Origin: Centroberyx gerrardi | Taxonomy: Eukaryota; Chordata; Actinopteri; Beryciformes; Berycidae | Assembly (NCBI RefSeq): GCF_048128805.1 | Contig: NC_135997.1 | Coordinates: 11,491,616 to 11,555,615, forward strand | Length of the DNA: 64,000 bases | Direction of reading: 5' to 3' | Part shown: positions 50,025 to 60,381 of the stretch, piece by piece | Layout: each line of letters starts with the position of its first letter | Numbering within the stretch: the first letter of the stretch is position 1 | Made by a program: the position numbers and the translations under genes | The notes under the pieces: generated by a model | Told to the model about the DNA's origin: nothing | The model's input: the letters and a program-made list of their open reading frames with translations, nothing else | Database searches by the model: none

Positions 50025-51253
50025 GATTACTGCGAAACAGCATCAAAAATAACCCGAAATAAATATTGAAACACACGTCAATAGCTTAATTGTGCATAGC
50101 CAATTTGTGCATCTACTCGAAGCAATTTTGTACCAACCAGTGGAAGAGTTCAGTGGAAAACATGAACCTGAACAAACGTGCCACTTTTCACATCGGTGGT
50201 AACCGTATTTTTGTCCGTAGAGCAGACATTAACTACATCTGAAGGTTCCGCATTGGTTACGCCGGTTATATTCAGCTGTTACACCTTAAGGCTCCGGCTC
50301 CGACGTTCTGATCTCAAGTCAGATTGCTAACATTTGGTCGCTCAGAGAATAGCGTTAGGAGAACATGGCGGCAGATTCGAGATCAGCTTTGTGTCAGATG
50401 GACGGAACATTTGCCATTCGCCAGAGGCCAACTGTATCCGGTGACAAATAAACAGCTTGCTGCCGCTGCTTAACGCGAATTAACTGTGGAGGAACGACCC
50501 GTTCTTTGACGGTATGTTGCTTAATATTATGGCTCAGTCTTAAGAATCTAATGTCAGTTACATCGGGAAAATGTCCCCACTTGTAGATGGCTAATTTTAG
50601 CGAACAAACTGCCGTTAACCGTTGTTTTCCTTCGCCAACGCTTCCATCTGCTTGGCCAGCAACTGTAACTGACTAGCCAACGTTAGTGTGTATTGTTATC
50701 ATTCAGTAAAGCAAGCTCAGCTGTAAACATTGACCTTTGACTAGCGTTGTGTGGTCGCTATCTGAAATGTATTAACACATAATAATAACATCCACACAGG
50801 AACTACAACAATTGGACAGTTCAAAATCAGTCTCTATTGTAACATTAATGTCTGATTGAGAGTTAAGTTAACAACAAGTCAAGAAAAAAAATAAATGTTA
50901 CTCTGTAAACCGCTATGTAAACCGCATAGGTGGCTGAGAGCACCCAGAGGGATTTTGAAGGGATAGTGGCTTATTTCCTTTAATTTTTGATAACCTCACT
51001 ATAGGTGTAATTTGGGTATACAATTCAGATAGGCTATTCTTTGGGTTGACAAAATCATTTTCCTGTTGAATGTCTATGCAGCAGCTCCAGACATAACATT
51101 TTACTCACATCACAGGTACAAGCCTTCTTTGGTTTTGATTTCACTAGTGATTTCACATAAGTTTCATGCAAGTCTTTTTCTTTTTTTGAATTGTCATAGG
51201 TGAAAGAGCCAACTGGCATCTCCCAACTTCCACTCAACCAACCCGCTTCCACC
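50025..51253. promoter_or_regulatory. Bidirectional promoter region between ercc5 and blzf1
   Basis: The two starts face away from each other across 1.23 kb. A likely untranslated first exon of blzf1 ends at about 50512 (GACG|GTATGTT), and an acceptor (GTCATAG|GTGAAAG) at 51200/51201 leads into the exon holding the ATG. The actual shared promoter is therefore probably only about 300-450 bp around 50050-50500. No TATA box is obvious. Confidence 0.6.
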
Positions 51254-54132
51254 ATGACTACTACTGTGAGAGGTATGTACAGTTTTGCTTGAAACATCAA
51301 GTGTTTACATTTCATGGACTGCTGTCTACATTCCCTATCTTTGAGCAGCCAGTCATAGCAGACTGATGAGCAGTCCTGATAAAACCCCTGCCAGCGTGGT
51401 TTGAGAAGACTCTCATTCATTAAGATATGACTCTCAGTAGTCATATCCTCCGTATTCTTCATTGCCTTTTTTTCTGTCTCCTGCTTTTAATGGGCAGGAA
51501 ACTAATTTCCTCTCACCCAACTTGCATTTGAGACAGAAGTTAGGGGTAGGAAGAGGAAGCACACCTATCAAGTAAAGATAGTTAGCCCTAGACTCAGCTC
51601 TTTGTTTCTTCCAGGTTCTGCCCATGTGCCGGTCAGGGGCCCCGGTGACGGCATGGAAACTGACAAACCGCCGGCCGTACTGGAGATCATCACGGATCCA
51701 CTGCCACAGGGGCCTTCTGCAGTTCCCCTCCTGAAGGTGGCCAGCCCCAAGCACAGCCCCAAATCCACCCACACTGCTCCCCCCGTTGCTCCCCGGCCTC
51801 TCGGGGTGCTCCACCTGGGCAAGGTGAGTCGGGAGGCCTGCACAGAGGTGGAGGCTGTCAGGATCGTGGTTCCGCGTGCCGCTATCATCCGGAGCGGACG
51901 TGCGGGGCCCGTTGAGGGGAAAGGGGAGTCCTGGCAGCAGGCTGAGGAGCAAGGCTCTCCCTCCCCCCCTCTGGTGGAGGACTGGAGGGGAGCGCTGGAG
52001 AAGCTGCAGAACTCCGAACGCAGGCTGCTGCAAGATAAGGAAGGCCTGTCCAATCAGCTGCGGGTACAGACAGAGGTAAGACCAAGTGAAGCTAGATAGA
52101 TTGTTTTATTTGGATATTAGACCTGTGCTTTGCCCAATCAGGTTTATTGCTGTTTACAATTTATATGTGGGCAATTTAATTTACCTAAATAAAAAAGCAG
52201 TGGAAAAATTGGTACCCAGTGGGTCAGAGAACATAAAATAGAAGAGGTGGGAAACCATATAATGCACAAAAAAGTAGTTTATTTGCTATAAATAGTGCTA
52301 TCAAATACAACCACTTCAAAGCAATAAATGAACACAAATATAGGCTTCGTTTAGCAGCTGCAACGTGTTTCAATTTAATTTACCACAATATGCAAACAAT
52401 ATCAGAAGTGCAAAGATATATCAATTTATAACGTTCGAGTGAATGCCAGTGTTTCCTGTATAATTTCTTGTAGAAGTGGGGGTAATTTTTGTTTTGCATT
52501 TTTGATGCAGTGTAATAACAGCTCTTATTTGGATATTTATATGGACAGTTGTTGTGTAATTGCAGTTATTTCTTTTGAGTGGGCTGAGCAATAAGGGCAG
52601 ATGATGCATTTTCAGTGTATTTACAGTTTTCCAGCCATGAGGGGATGCACTGCAACTAAATAAATAAAAAGGAAACACTTGATTCATCTCCCTATGTATA
52701 TCCCCCACTGAGACATTCAGGAACTTGGACAGTTTCAGCCATTCTCACCATGTGCCCCAGGTGAACCGCGAGCTAAAGAAACTTCTGGTGGCGTCGGTGG
52801 GTGACGACCTGCAGTACCACTTTGAGCGTATGTCGCGGGAGAAGAACCAGCTGATTCTGGAGAATGAGGCGCTGGGCAGGAGTCTGTCACACACCGCCGA
52901 GCAGCTGGAACGCATGAGCATCCAGTGTGACGTCTGGAGGAGCAAGTTCCTGGCCAGCAGGTATGGAGTGGATAGAGTCAGGATGTGTGATGAATAGAAA
53001 TGAATAGAGACGAAGAGAGCGATGGAAAGGGATGAGAGGATTTATATTGGAGCACAATCAGCTACTGTCATTTTATCCTTGTTTTTAAAACTTTTAAAAC
53101 TCTGAGGCAGACAAAAAAAAGAGATCATTTTCATACAGGGTTCAATAAGGTATCGCATAATTACTATTATTCTGTTGAGTGAGCAGTTGGATCAATGTTG
53201 TCTCTCCAGAGTGATGGCAGAGGAGCTGACGAATGCCCGAGCAGCTCTGCAGCGTCAGACCAGAGAAGCCCAAGGAGCGATTCAGGACCTGCTGTCCGAG
53301 AGAGAGGATTTCTCTAGAGACATGGTGCTCACTCACAGGTATCAACACACACTGGAGCGTGACTCAAACATCCTACACACGAGGCAACGGAAGCACATTC
53401 AAATAGAGTCATATCCAATATGCTGTTGGCACCAGGTTTGGGGTCAATTCATGAATGAACTCATCAATTCCAATTCAGCTGAGGAATTTGAATTTGAAGA
53501 AAAGCCTGTGAGCCTGTGTGCTGATGTTCTTGCATCTCCACTGTCAGATCTCTTGAGCAGCTCCTGGTGTCCCTGCAGTGGGGCAGACAGCAGACCTACT
53601 ACCCCAGCGCCCAGCCCCTCAGCACGGGTGAGCTGGCCGCAGCCAATCACAAGATAGCAGACGCCATCAACTCCCACCTACTGGGCAACATCAGCAACAG
53701 CGTGGTGAAGAGCAGCAGCGCACCAGCTGAACAGTTATGCAACACACCAGCGGAGAAGATGGCTGAGAAGGTGTGGTCCCAGCTTCCGACTTTTCCACCG
53801 ATGCCTTGTGTACACACTGTGTATTGTTGCTGACAGAGAAAATGGAGCATGTTTAATGGCAATCCCCCTGAAACTTTATCTGGGCTGCTACCATTTTTGT
53901 CATTGACTCATACATCTTCTCTCTTCTCTCCCACTTTCTGTCTTAGGTGCTGAAGATTTTAGATCCGATTTCCTGCTCAGAAAACAAGGCTGAGCCTCCA
54001 CTCTGTGACTCCTCCCCCTCAACCTTTCTGACCAATAAGAAGAGCATCGGCAGGTTTCACCCATACACCCGCTATGAGAACATTACTTTTAACTGCTGCG
54101 AGCGCTGCAGTGGAGACATCTTGGTGCTGTAG
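51254..54132 (+). CDS. blzf1: BLZF1 / golgin-45, complete, six coding exons
   Basis: Coiled-coil Golgi protein that binds GRASP55 and Rab2 and helps keep the medial Golgi structure. Exons: 51254-51272, 51615-52075, 52761-52960, 53210-53338, 53548-53770, 53947-54132. All are GT-AG; 1218 nt gives 405 aa (human 400). The order is a Pro-rich N-terminal part, then a Leu/Glu/Arg-rich coiled coil (about residues 130-290, with NRELKKLLVASVGDDLQYHF), and a conserved C-terminus RYENITFNCCERC ending DILVL. The closely spaced cysteines and hydrophobic C-terminus correspond to the GRASP-binding end of golgin-45. The start lies in a Kozak-like ACCATGA. A polyadenylation signal sits at 55377. Confidence 0.95.
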
Positions 54133-55410
54133 AGGTCAAAGAGGGGCCATGCAGCCTCCTGTCTGACATCCATGCAGGGTCAACGCTCATTTCAAATGCT
54201 CCAAGGTCTGAACACAAGAGTGAACTCTGGGGAATATGGCCGCTCCATATGAAGTGACTTCCTCAGTCAACACCAAGTCAGCCTTTCTCACACAGACACT
54301 ATCCATACCAGCATGGGTCTGCTGCTACACATTTCAGTGTGCAGCTGCCCAGGTTGTTGCATACCATTTGATTTTCCCATTTTCTGATGGATAGTTGTGA
54401 ATTATATTGGCCTGCCGTTTATTCTGCTCTCTTTTGACCTTTGATCTGAAATGGCTAAATAAGAAAAATGGTGCTTTGTTTTCAATAATCATGATGATAT
54501 GATGACGACAGATGAAATTTTAGAACCATTGCAACTTTGCTTAAACCGTGAAAGTGCTATTTATTGCTTGGTTGTGATGTCAAGATGACATCAGTGTTAC
54601 TTGATAAACAAGCACTGTTAAGGTGTCTGCTTATGACTTGAACATTAGGCTAGTGTGTTTTAAGCTTTATTTATATCTGTATCAGTATATCCATAACTGG
54701 ACTTATTCTGGACTTCATGGGTTAATCATGAGCTGATTGGACAGTTACACATCATGCACTGTACAATTACACACAGGAGTAAGGAAGCCCTCCATATTGT
54801 CACATGCCACCCACGACAGCAACATTCATCATTGATACAGTGATACTTGAGTACGACTCAAATTTTAGTGCTGCTTCAAAGGAAATGTTGAGTACAAAGA
54901 ATTGTATTTTCTCAAAACGGTATTGTTGTTTAGGCTGCAGTTATGGTTGTGTGTTTTATTTATTCTAACTTGTTTTCATTGACATATGTCCTGTTCATTT
55001 CAAAGAATTTCTTTGATTCTGCGAGGCAGTTTTTCACTATACAGGAACTTAGATATTTGGTTTGGAGTGCAAAAATCATAAGCAATACAAAAGAGTGACC
55101 AATATTATTTAATACAGCATTTAAAAAATACTGGACAGATGTTTCTGCTGTGTTTGCCTTGGAATATACTTCTATGGAACAACTTGCAAGATACTGCACC
55201 TGCCATTTGAGATTTTCAAAAACTGTTCTGTGTATTATTTTGGTTGATTTAATCTGTATGGAAAAGTTTGCTCTTTCAGTGGTGGTGACAATAACATAAT
55301 GTTAAATGAAAGCAAACTAGAAAATGATATTTAAACCTTTTATCTTTGTAAGACTGTTTTCCATGTCGGAGACCAAAATAAACAGTTTATACCTTTGAAA
55401 TGTCTTGATT
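54133..55410 (+). other. blzf1: blzf1 3' UTR with AATAAA at 55377-55382
   Basis: About 1.25 kb of AT-rich sequence follows the stop. The hexamer in ACCAAAATAAACAG, with a T-rich stretch 20-40 bases after it, is the best polyadenylation candidate. The next gene, trmt10c, ends only about 250 bases further on the opposite strand, so the two 3' ends converge. Confidence 0.6.
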
Positions 55411-55659
55411 CTTTATAATTTGGTAAGATTATATGGAAAAGGCTGGCCAGAGTCTGTGACACACCGGTGCATGAAGTATTAACAAGTATTTAATCATGAA
55501 GTATTAACAAACTTTTCATCAGCAATGACTATTACAACACTTTAATCATGACCTTTGACAGGTCTTAATTTTTGACATTTCCCCAGAAGGTCCTTGACAA
55601 CATTAGTGCGGATATAAACAAACATCCCAAACCCCAAAGTCAGACAGTTCTTGTTGACT

Positions 55660-57282
55660 TCACTCGTCCTCCCACCAGACCTTCTTGCTCTTGCCTGTAC
55701 TTGTTTTGCCCTCCATCTTGCTTTTAAACGATGTCCGTAGCCTGGTTACAGCTGGTTTGTTTTCTCTGTCGCCAGTCGGCCCTGCCATCCTGCCAACTGC
55801 GATTCTGTCCTTACTCTTCCCTCTGACAACACCTGTGAACTCTGAGTCTTTATAGGAATTGGAAAAACTTGGGCCTCCACTTCTGAAAGTCCCGCCACTA
55901 TTTCTGTCCCCAGATCTCATTGCCCTTCCACTATCCTCTCTCTGTCCATGATGTGTGACTCCCTTATCTCTGATGCTGTAGTTCGTAACCCGTTTCTCTG
56001 GCTGCTGCTGATGGAAGCCATCATGCTTCCTCGTAGGCACAAACTTCAAAGCTTTTTCCCATTCCCCTGTATCCTTGAGAGTCAGCATGATGCGGATCAT
56101 CTGGTCCAGGGTCAGGTTTTTGGCCCCAATCTCCCAGTGAAGGAACTCATCCAGGGGTAAACGGGCGGTGGCCAGCTTCAGACGCTTGGCATTAGCCAGG
56201 GACAAGCCCGACTGGATGGAGCGGTCCACAAGCCCTCCGATGATGTAGACCTTGGAGTGGTCGAAGGTGCGTAGGACGTTAGGGGAGTCTGCGGTGAGGT
56301 AGACGAGGCGTTCTCGGGGGAAGACGTCAACATGGTGGCGGTCGGTGGCTGTGATGAGCAGGCGGTCCCAGGCCTCGGCGCCGTACCGCTTCAGCAGCTC
56401 GTGCCTGTAGGCCCCATCTGGCTGCAGGTTGCAGAAGTGAAGGTGGAAGGGGTCAGTGGTGCGACGGTTCCACCCTTCCACCTCCATCAGCTGGGACACC
56501 GTGTTGTCTACCTCACGCCTGGACATGTTCTGCTCGTAGCTCATGTCAAAGACCAGCGGCTGGCCGAACGTCATGGCCTGCACGCTCTTCCAGCCCAGCA
56601 GCCTGTCCAGGGACCGGCCCCAGAACTGCAGGAGGAACGTGTTTTTCAGTTCCTGTCCACTCTGGTCGTCCCCGTCCTCAGCCTCGCCATCAGGTGAACC
56701 CTTCTGCTCCAACCAGGCCGCCCTCTCCGCCTTTTTCTGCTGCTGCTTTTCCTTACGGAGCTTCTTGTGACCCTCCCTGATGGCCAGGTACTTGAGGTAC
56801 TTTTTCTTTGAGGACTTGGTGGTGAGCTGTGCCAGCGTCTGAACCTCTTCATCCGTCATCTCTTGAGGCACCAGCTTCCCAGCTTGCTGCCACATCACCA
56901 CCAGTTCCCGGGTGGCCTCCAGAGTGGACCCGTCCTTAACATCACCTCCTGGTTCTCCTGCGTCCTCTCCTTTTGCTTCCTCTTCATCATCCCCTTGTTG
57001 CTTTTCATCTGCTGCGGCTTGGGATCGCATTACAGATTTCCATATGTCCAAATCTATTTTCTCTTTCTCCTCAGGTTGCTCTGGTTTTGGCTGGGGGGCA
57101 TCTTTCCTCAGTGAGCATCCAGTACTTAAGTGGCGGGTGATAGCTGCAGGGTGATGAGAGGAGAAGGCGCTGCTGAATGGGAGCAGTCTGGTTACGGTTT
57201 GCCTCTTTGTAGCAGTGGATGCCGCAATTAGACCGCATTTCCACAGTTCATAGAAAACCGGTGTAGTAAAGACCCGTAACAT
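55660..57282 (-). CDS. trmt10c: TRMT10C / MRPP1, mitochondrial tRNA m1R9 methyltransferase, single coding exon
   Basis: Subunit of mitochondrial RNase P that methylates purine 9 of mitochondrial tRNAs, with SDR5C1 as partner and PRORP as nuclease. The intact frame of 540 aa starts MLRVFTTPVFYELWKCGL, an Arg-containing, acid-poor presequence-like segment. It then carries the conserved DLDIWKSVMRSQ and a SPOUT fold: HFCNLQPDG, LVYLTADSPNVL, VYIIGGLVDRS (Asp at the catalytic position of human Asp314), KRLKLATARLPLDEFLHW and LTLDQMIRIMLTLK. A single coding exon matches human. It is longer than human (403 aa), mainly because of an acidic, low-complexity N-terminal linker and a basic Arg/Gly/Ser/Lys-rich C-terminal tail of more than 100 residues ending KKVWWEDE. 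The gene is divergent from txnl4b. Confidence 0.95.
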   Translation of the reverse strand: MLRVFTTPVFYELWKCGLIAASTATKRQTVTRLLPFSSAFSSHHPAAITRHLSTGCSLRKDAPQPKPEQPEEKEKIDLDIWKSVMRSQAAADEKQQGDDEEEAKGEDAGEPGGDVKDGSTLEATRELVVMWQQAGKLVPQEMTDEEVQTLAQLTTKSSKKKYLKYLAIREGHKKLRKEKQQQKKAERAAWLEQKGSPDGEAEDGDDQSGQELKNTFLLQFWGRSLDRLLGWKSVQAMTFGQPLVFDMSYEQNMSRREVDNTVSQLMEVEGWNRRTTDPFHLHFCNLQPDGAYRHELLKRYGAEAWDRLLITATDRHHVDVFPRERLVYLTADSPNVLRTFDHSKVYIIGGLVDRSIQSGLSLANAKRLKLATARLPLDEFLHWEIGAKNLTLDQMIRIMLTLKDTGEWEKALKFVPTRKHDGFHQQQPEKRVTNYSIRDKGVTHHGQREDSGRAMRSGDRNSGGTFRSGGPSFSNSYKDSEFTGVVRGKSKDRIAVGRMAGPTGDRENKPAVTRLRTSFKSKMEGKTSTGKSKKVWWEDE

Positions 57283-57872
57283 CGCGATAAATGATTAAAC
57301 CTGCAACTGTGTCAATGTTAAAAGTAAGAAGGTACGGCTGTCACTGATGGACTGTCAAAGTTTGTGGGATGCGGAATTTAGCCGGACCAACACAAGTGCA
57401 CGAAGCGGTTCAGTTTCTTCTCCATTGTCACAACATTTTATCCTAAACATATACAGTACTTGCACCCTACCACATTTTCCCAATATTGCCGAAGTTTGGA
57501 GTACTTGGCTCAACATCCATGCTTGTCAAATATTGTGGAAAGGTCACGTTGTTAAATGGTGTCACACTTTAATGTGTCGTAGTGAAACGCGACTACACAG
57601 CTCTGCTTGTCTGGTATTAAATATTTGCTCAGTGGACGATCAGGAAGGAACAAAATGTTCCTGCCGTGACAATCGTACACCTAGCATTTTCGTTATGATT
57701 TCTATTCTCTGTTAAGTATCGGTGTAATGTATAATAATAACTTAATACAACAATTTGACGTAGTTTCCAGTCGGATAACTCACAGCGTTGCACAGTAACA
57801 GTGTTGGTGTAATTTCCTCCTATCGAGCAAAACAAGGAAGTGTGGATTGATCTCATTTGTTTGCTTTGAACA
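57283..57872. promoter_or_regulatory. Bidirectional promoter region between trmt10c and txnl4b
   Basis: Only 590 bp separate the two divergent start codons, so both promoters must lie here or overlap. No TATA box stands out. Short open frames in the interval look random. Confidence 0.6.
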
Positions 57873-58734
57873 ATGAGTTTGTTTTTACCCAAACTGTCGT
57901 GCAAAAAAGATATAGATGAGGTGATCAAGGGTGTAGCAGAAAAAGTCGTAGTTTTGAGGTTTGGGAGAGACGAAGACTCGGTTTGCCTCCAGCTTGATGA
58001 GATTGTGAGTCAGTTTGCTAGCTTGCTGTCAGACCGTCATTGCTAATATCAACCCGTTGACTTGTATCACGTCTACTTTTGCTAATTCGTAGTTTCTTTC
58101 CTCCTTTAGTTGTCAAAAACTGCCCATGACTTGAGCAACATGGCGTCGATCTACATCGTCGATGTGGATAAAGCTCCGATCTACACCAGATATTTTGACA
58201 TCAGTTACATCCCATCCACAGTTTTCTTCTTCAATGGACAGCACATGAAAGTGGATTATGGGTAGGTGAAGTGTGTTGAAATTTACATCCTCTTTCTTTT
58301 TGTGTAATTGTCTGATAAGTACGAAATACTGTTATTTTAACTACCTGATTCCCATATAGGATTGCACCGCACAGTATCTGATCGCTCACCTCACATGCTG
58401 GATATATTTCCAAGTGTAGACAAAAGTGCTCTTGTGGATTAAGAAAAAGTCCTTTTGTAGGTGGTTTATATGTGTTCACTGGAAACAGGAATCAACTCTA
58501 TCTATCTATATATCTATCTATCTATCTATTCCCAATTCAATACTTCCTTATACTTTTCTCTCTTTCAGCTCACCGGATCATACCAAGTTTGTCGGCAGCT
58601 TTAAGACCAAGCAGGACTTCATGGATCTGATTGAAGTGATATACAGAGGAGCCATGAGGGGGAAGATGATTGTCCAGAGTCCCATAGACCCTCAAAATAT
58701 CCCCAAATATGATCTGCTCTACCATGGGATCTAG
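57873..58734 (+). CDS. txnl4b: TXNL4B, thioredoxin-like 4B (DIM2), complete, three coding exons
   Basis: Thioredoxin-fold nuclear protein of the Dim1/U5-15kD family, reported to act in pre-mRNA splicing with PRPF6 and in cell-cycle progression. Exons: 57873-58004, 58110-58261, 58569-58734. All are GT-AG, 450 nt, 149 aa, the same length as human. Landmarks: MSLFLPKLSCKKDIDEVIKG at the start, VVVLRFGRDEDSVCLQLDEI, IYIVDVDKAPIYTRYFDISY, the cis-proline region YIPSTVFFFNGQHMKVDYG, and the end IPKYDLLYHGI. As in the Dim family, the thioredoxin CxxC site is replaced (here DEDSVC), so it is not a redox enzyme. An ATTAAA signal lies at 59033. Confidence 0.96.
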
Positions 58735-60381
58735 GGTGGAGCCTGCGTTACAGTGGAGCTACAGATAACCTCCACAAATTGATTGTTGATCATAATGATC
58801 TGTTACAGACTCAAGTCAATCACCGCTGGTTGATTAACTGACAAAAACAGCTTCGACTTTCAGCCAATAAGCAGAATCTCTGAGAATGTTCTGATATTAA
58901 GCTTGGCTTGTATTCAAGTGTCTCAGATTAGGAGGGTTAAACTAAAATCTCATTGTCTATAATGTGTTCATTTTTGTACAGGAGGGGAGTCTCAGACTGT
59001 GCATCACTCCTTGATCCTTGTCGCTTTTCTATATTAAAAGATTATCTGTGCAGTAGACCATTGTTCATCCAAACCTCTTGGAAATAAGTATTGTGTGGGA
59101 GTGAAACATGATGGAAACACTGAAATTTATAAACATTTTAGGCTTGTTAAGATATGAAAAATACATGCACACATTCTTAAATGCTTTGTAACACTTTGTT
59201 TTAGTCCCATTTATCAACAACACTCCCATCTGATCAAAAAAAAATATTTTTATGCTACCAAATTATCCTCATAAAAAGAAATCTTAGTGTTGTACTAGAC
59301 TTAATCCAATGCCGAGCCCATTATGTTTGATAGACTGCATCGTTCAGAAGTCTTTAGATAAAGTTTAGATAAATTAGGTTCTACTGTAATTATTTTCAGT
59401 CTTTTTCATCTTGTTAACATTTTCAGTCATGTTGTTTCCCATGGAAATACAGTAATAAATCAGGAAGTTACAATTCATTTATCTGAAGCAGATGCTCTGT
59501 GGTCATGTTTTAATTTTAGCTGGCACCATAAAGTTTACTTCCCTGTTTTAAATTCACATTCAACTCATTATTACTCATCATTCTTTGTTTTGTGATTTGT
59601 GATCTGTGGTATTTTCAGCATGTAGGGAAGTAGAAGGCGCTATTCAGATTTTGTTTAAAGAAATCAACTTACATTGGCGTACAAGCATGCAGTGATAGCT
59701 ATTCATTTTACTGAGCTGTGAGGAGGCTTCCTCAGATTTGAAGTGCATTTTGTCATGTTAAGTGTTTGTAAGGCCTCTTTCTGATTCTTGGTGCAGAGTA
59801 GACAGTGCGTAAGGCTGGATATTCACCTTCCTGCTTGGGCTGCAGTATTTTGAAGATTGTAGAGTATGGACTTCATTCATTTCTGGGTCCCTGCTGATAT
59901 TTGAAAACAGCTTGCAGGTTGGTTGGTGGGTCTGGAGTTCCTGGAGTGGGTGCTGAGTCACTCGCAGTGAAAGATGATTAATTTCTCAAAGCTTTTAATT
60001 ATTAATTATGATTCATTTGAACATTTTCCCACAGGAAGCTACCACTAAGTAAAAAAGTAATCAGATTCCCAACCTTCACATCATCTGTCCCTCTAATTGT
60101 AATTATTAGGCATAAACTCAATAATAAATAAGTTCAAAATGATGTTTTCTTTTACACATTTTATTTTGAAAACAAATCAAAAATTCAATTTAAAATTATT
60201 TTTTGTCCTTTAACAAATTAGTAACGCTTCTCTACACCCACCACCTGTAGCTTATCTGTGAGAAATTGTGATTTTTTCTCTCATTTTTCTCTCACTCTCT
60301 TTGTCTTGGTTCTGCATCTCTTCTTCTGCCCTCAGTCTCCATCTGGCTGATCTGGGATCACGTCTCTCCATCCCTTTGAGA
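58735..60381. other. txnl4b 3' UTR and gap before the tyrosinase-like gene
   Basis: About 1.6 kb of AT-rich DNA between convergent genes. An ATTAAA at 59033-59038, about 300 bases after the txnl4b stop, is a plausible polyadenylation signal. The part near 60120-60380 probably contains the 3' UTR of the tyrosinase-like gene. No other gene is visible. Confidence 0.5.

Noticed and set aside
51434-52053. Minus-strand open frames of up to 199 codons over blzf1 exon 2
   Set aside because: They are antisense shadows of a GC-rich coding exon and resemble no known protein.
56332-56697. Plus-strand open frames over trmt10c
   Set aside because: They lie entirely antisense to the well-supported trmt10c frame.
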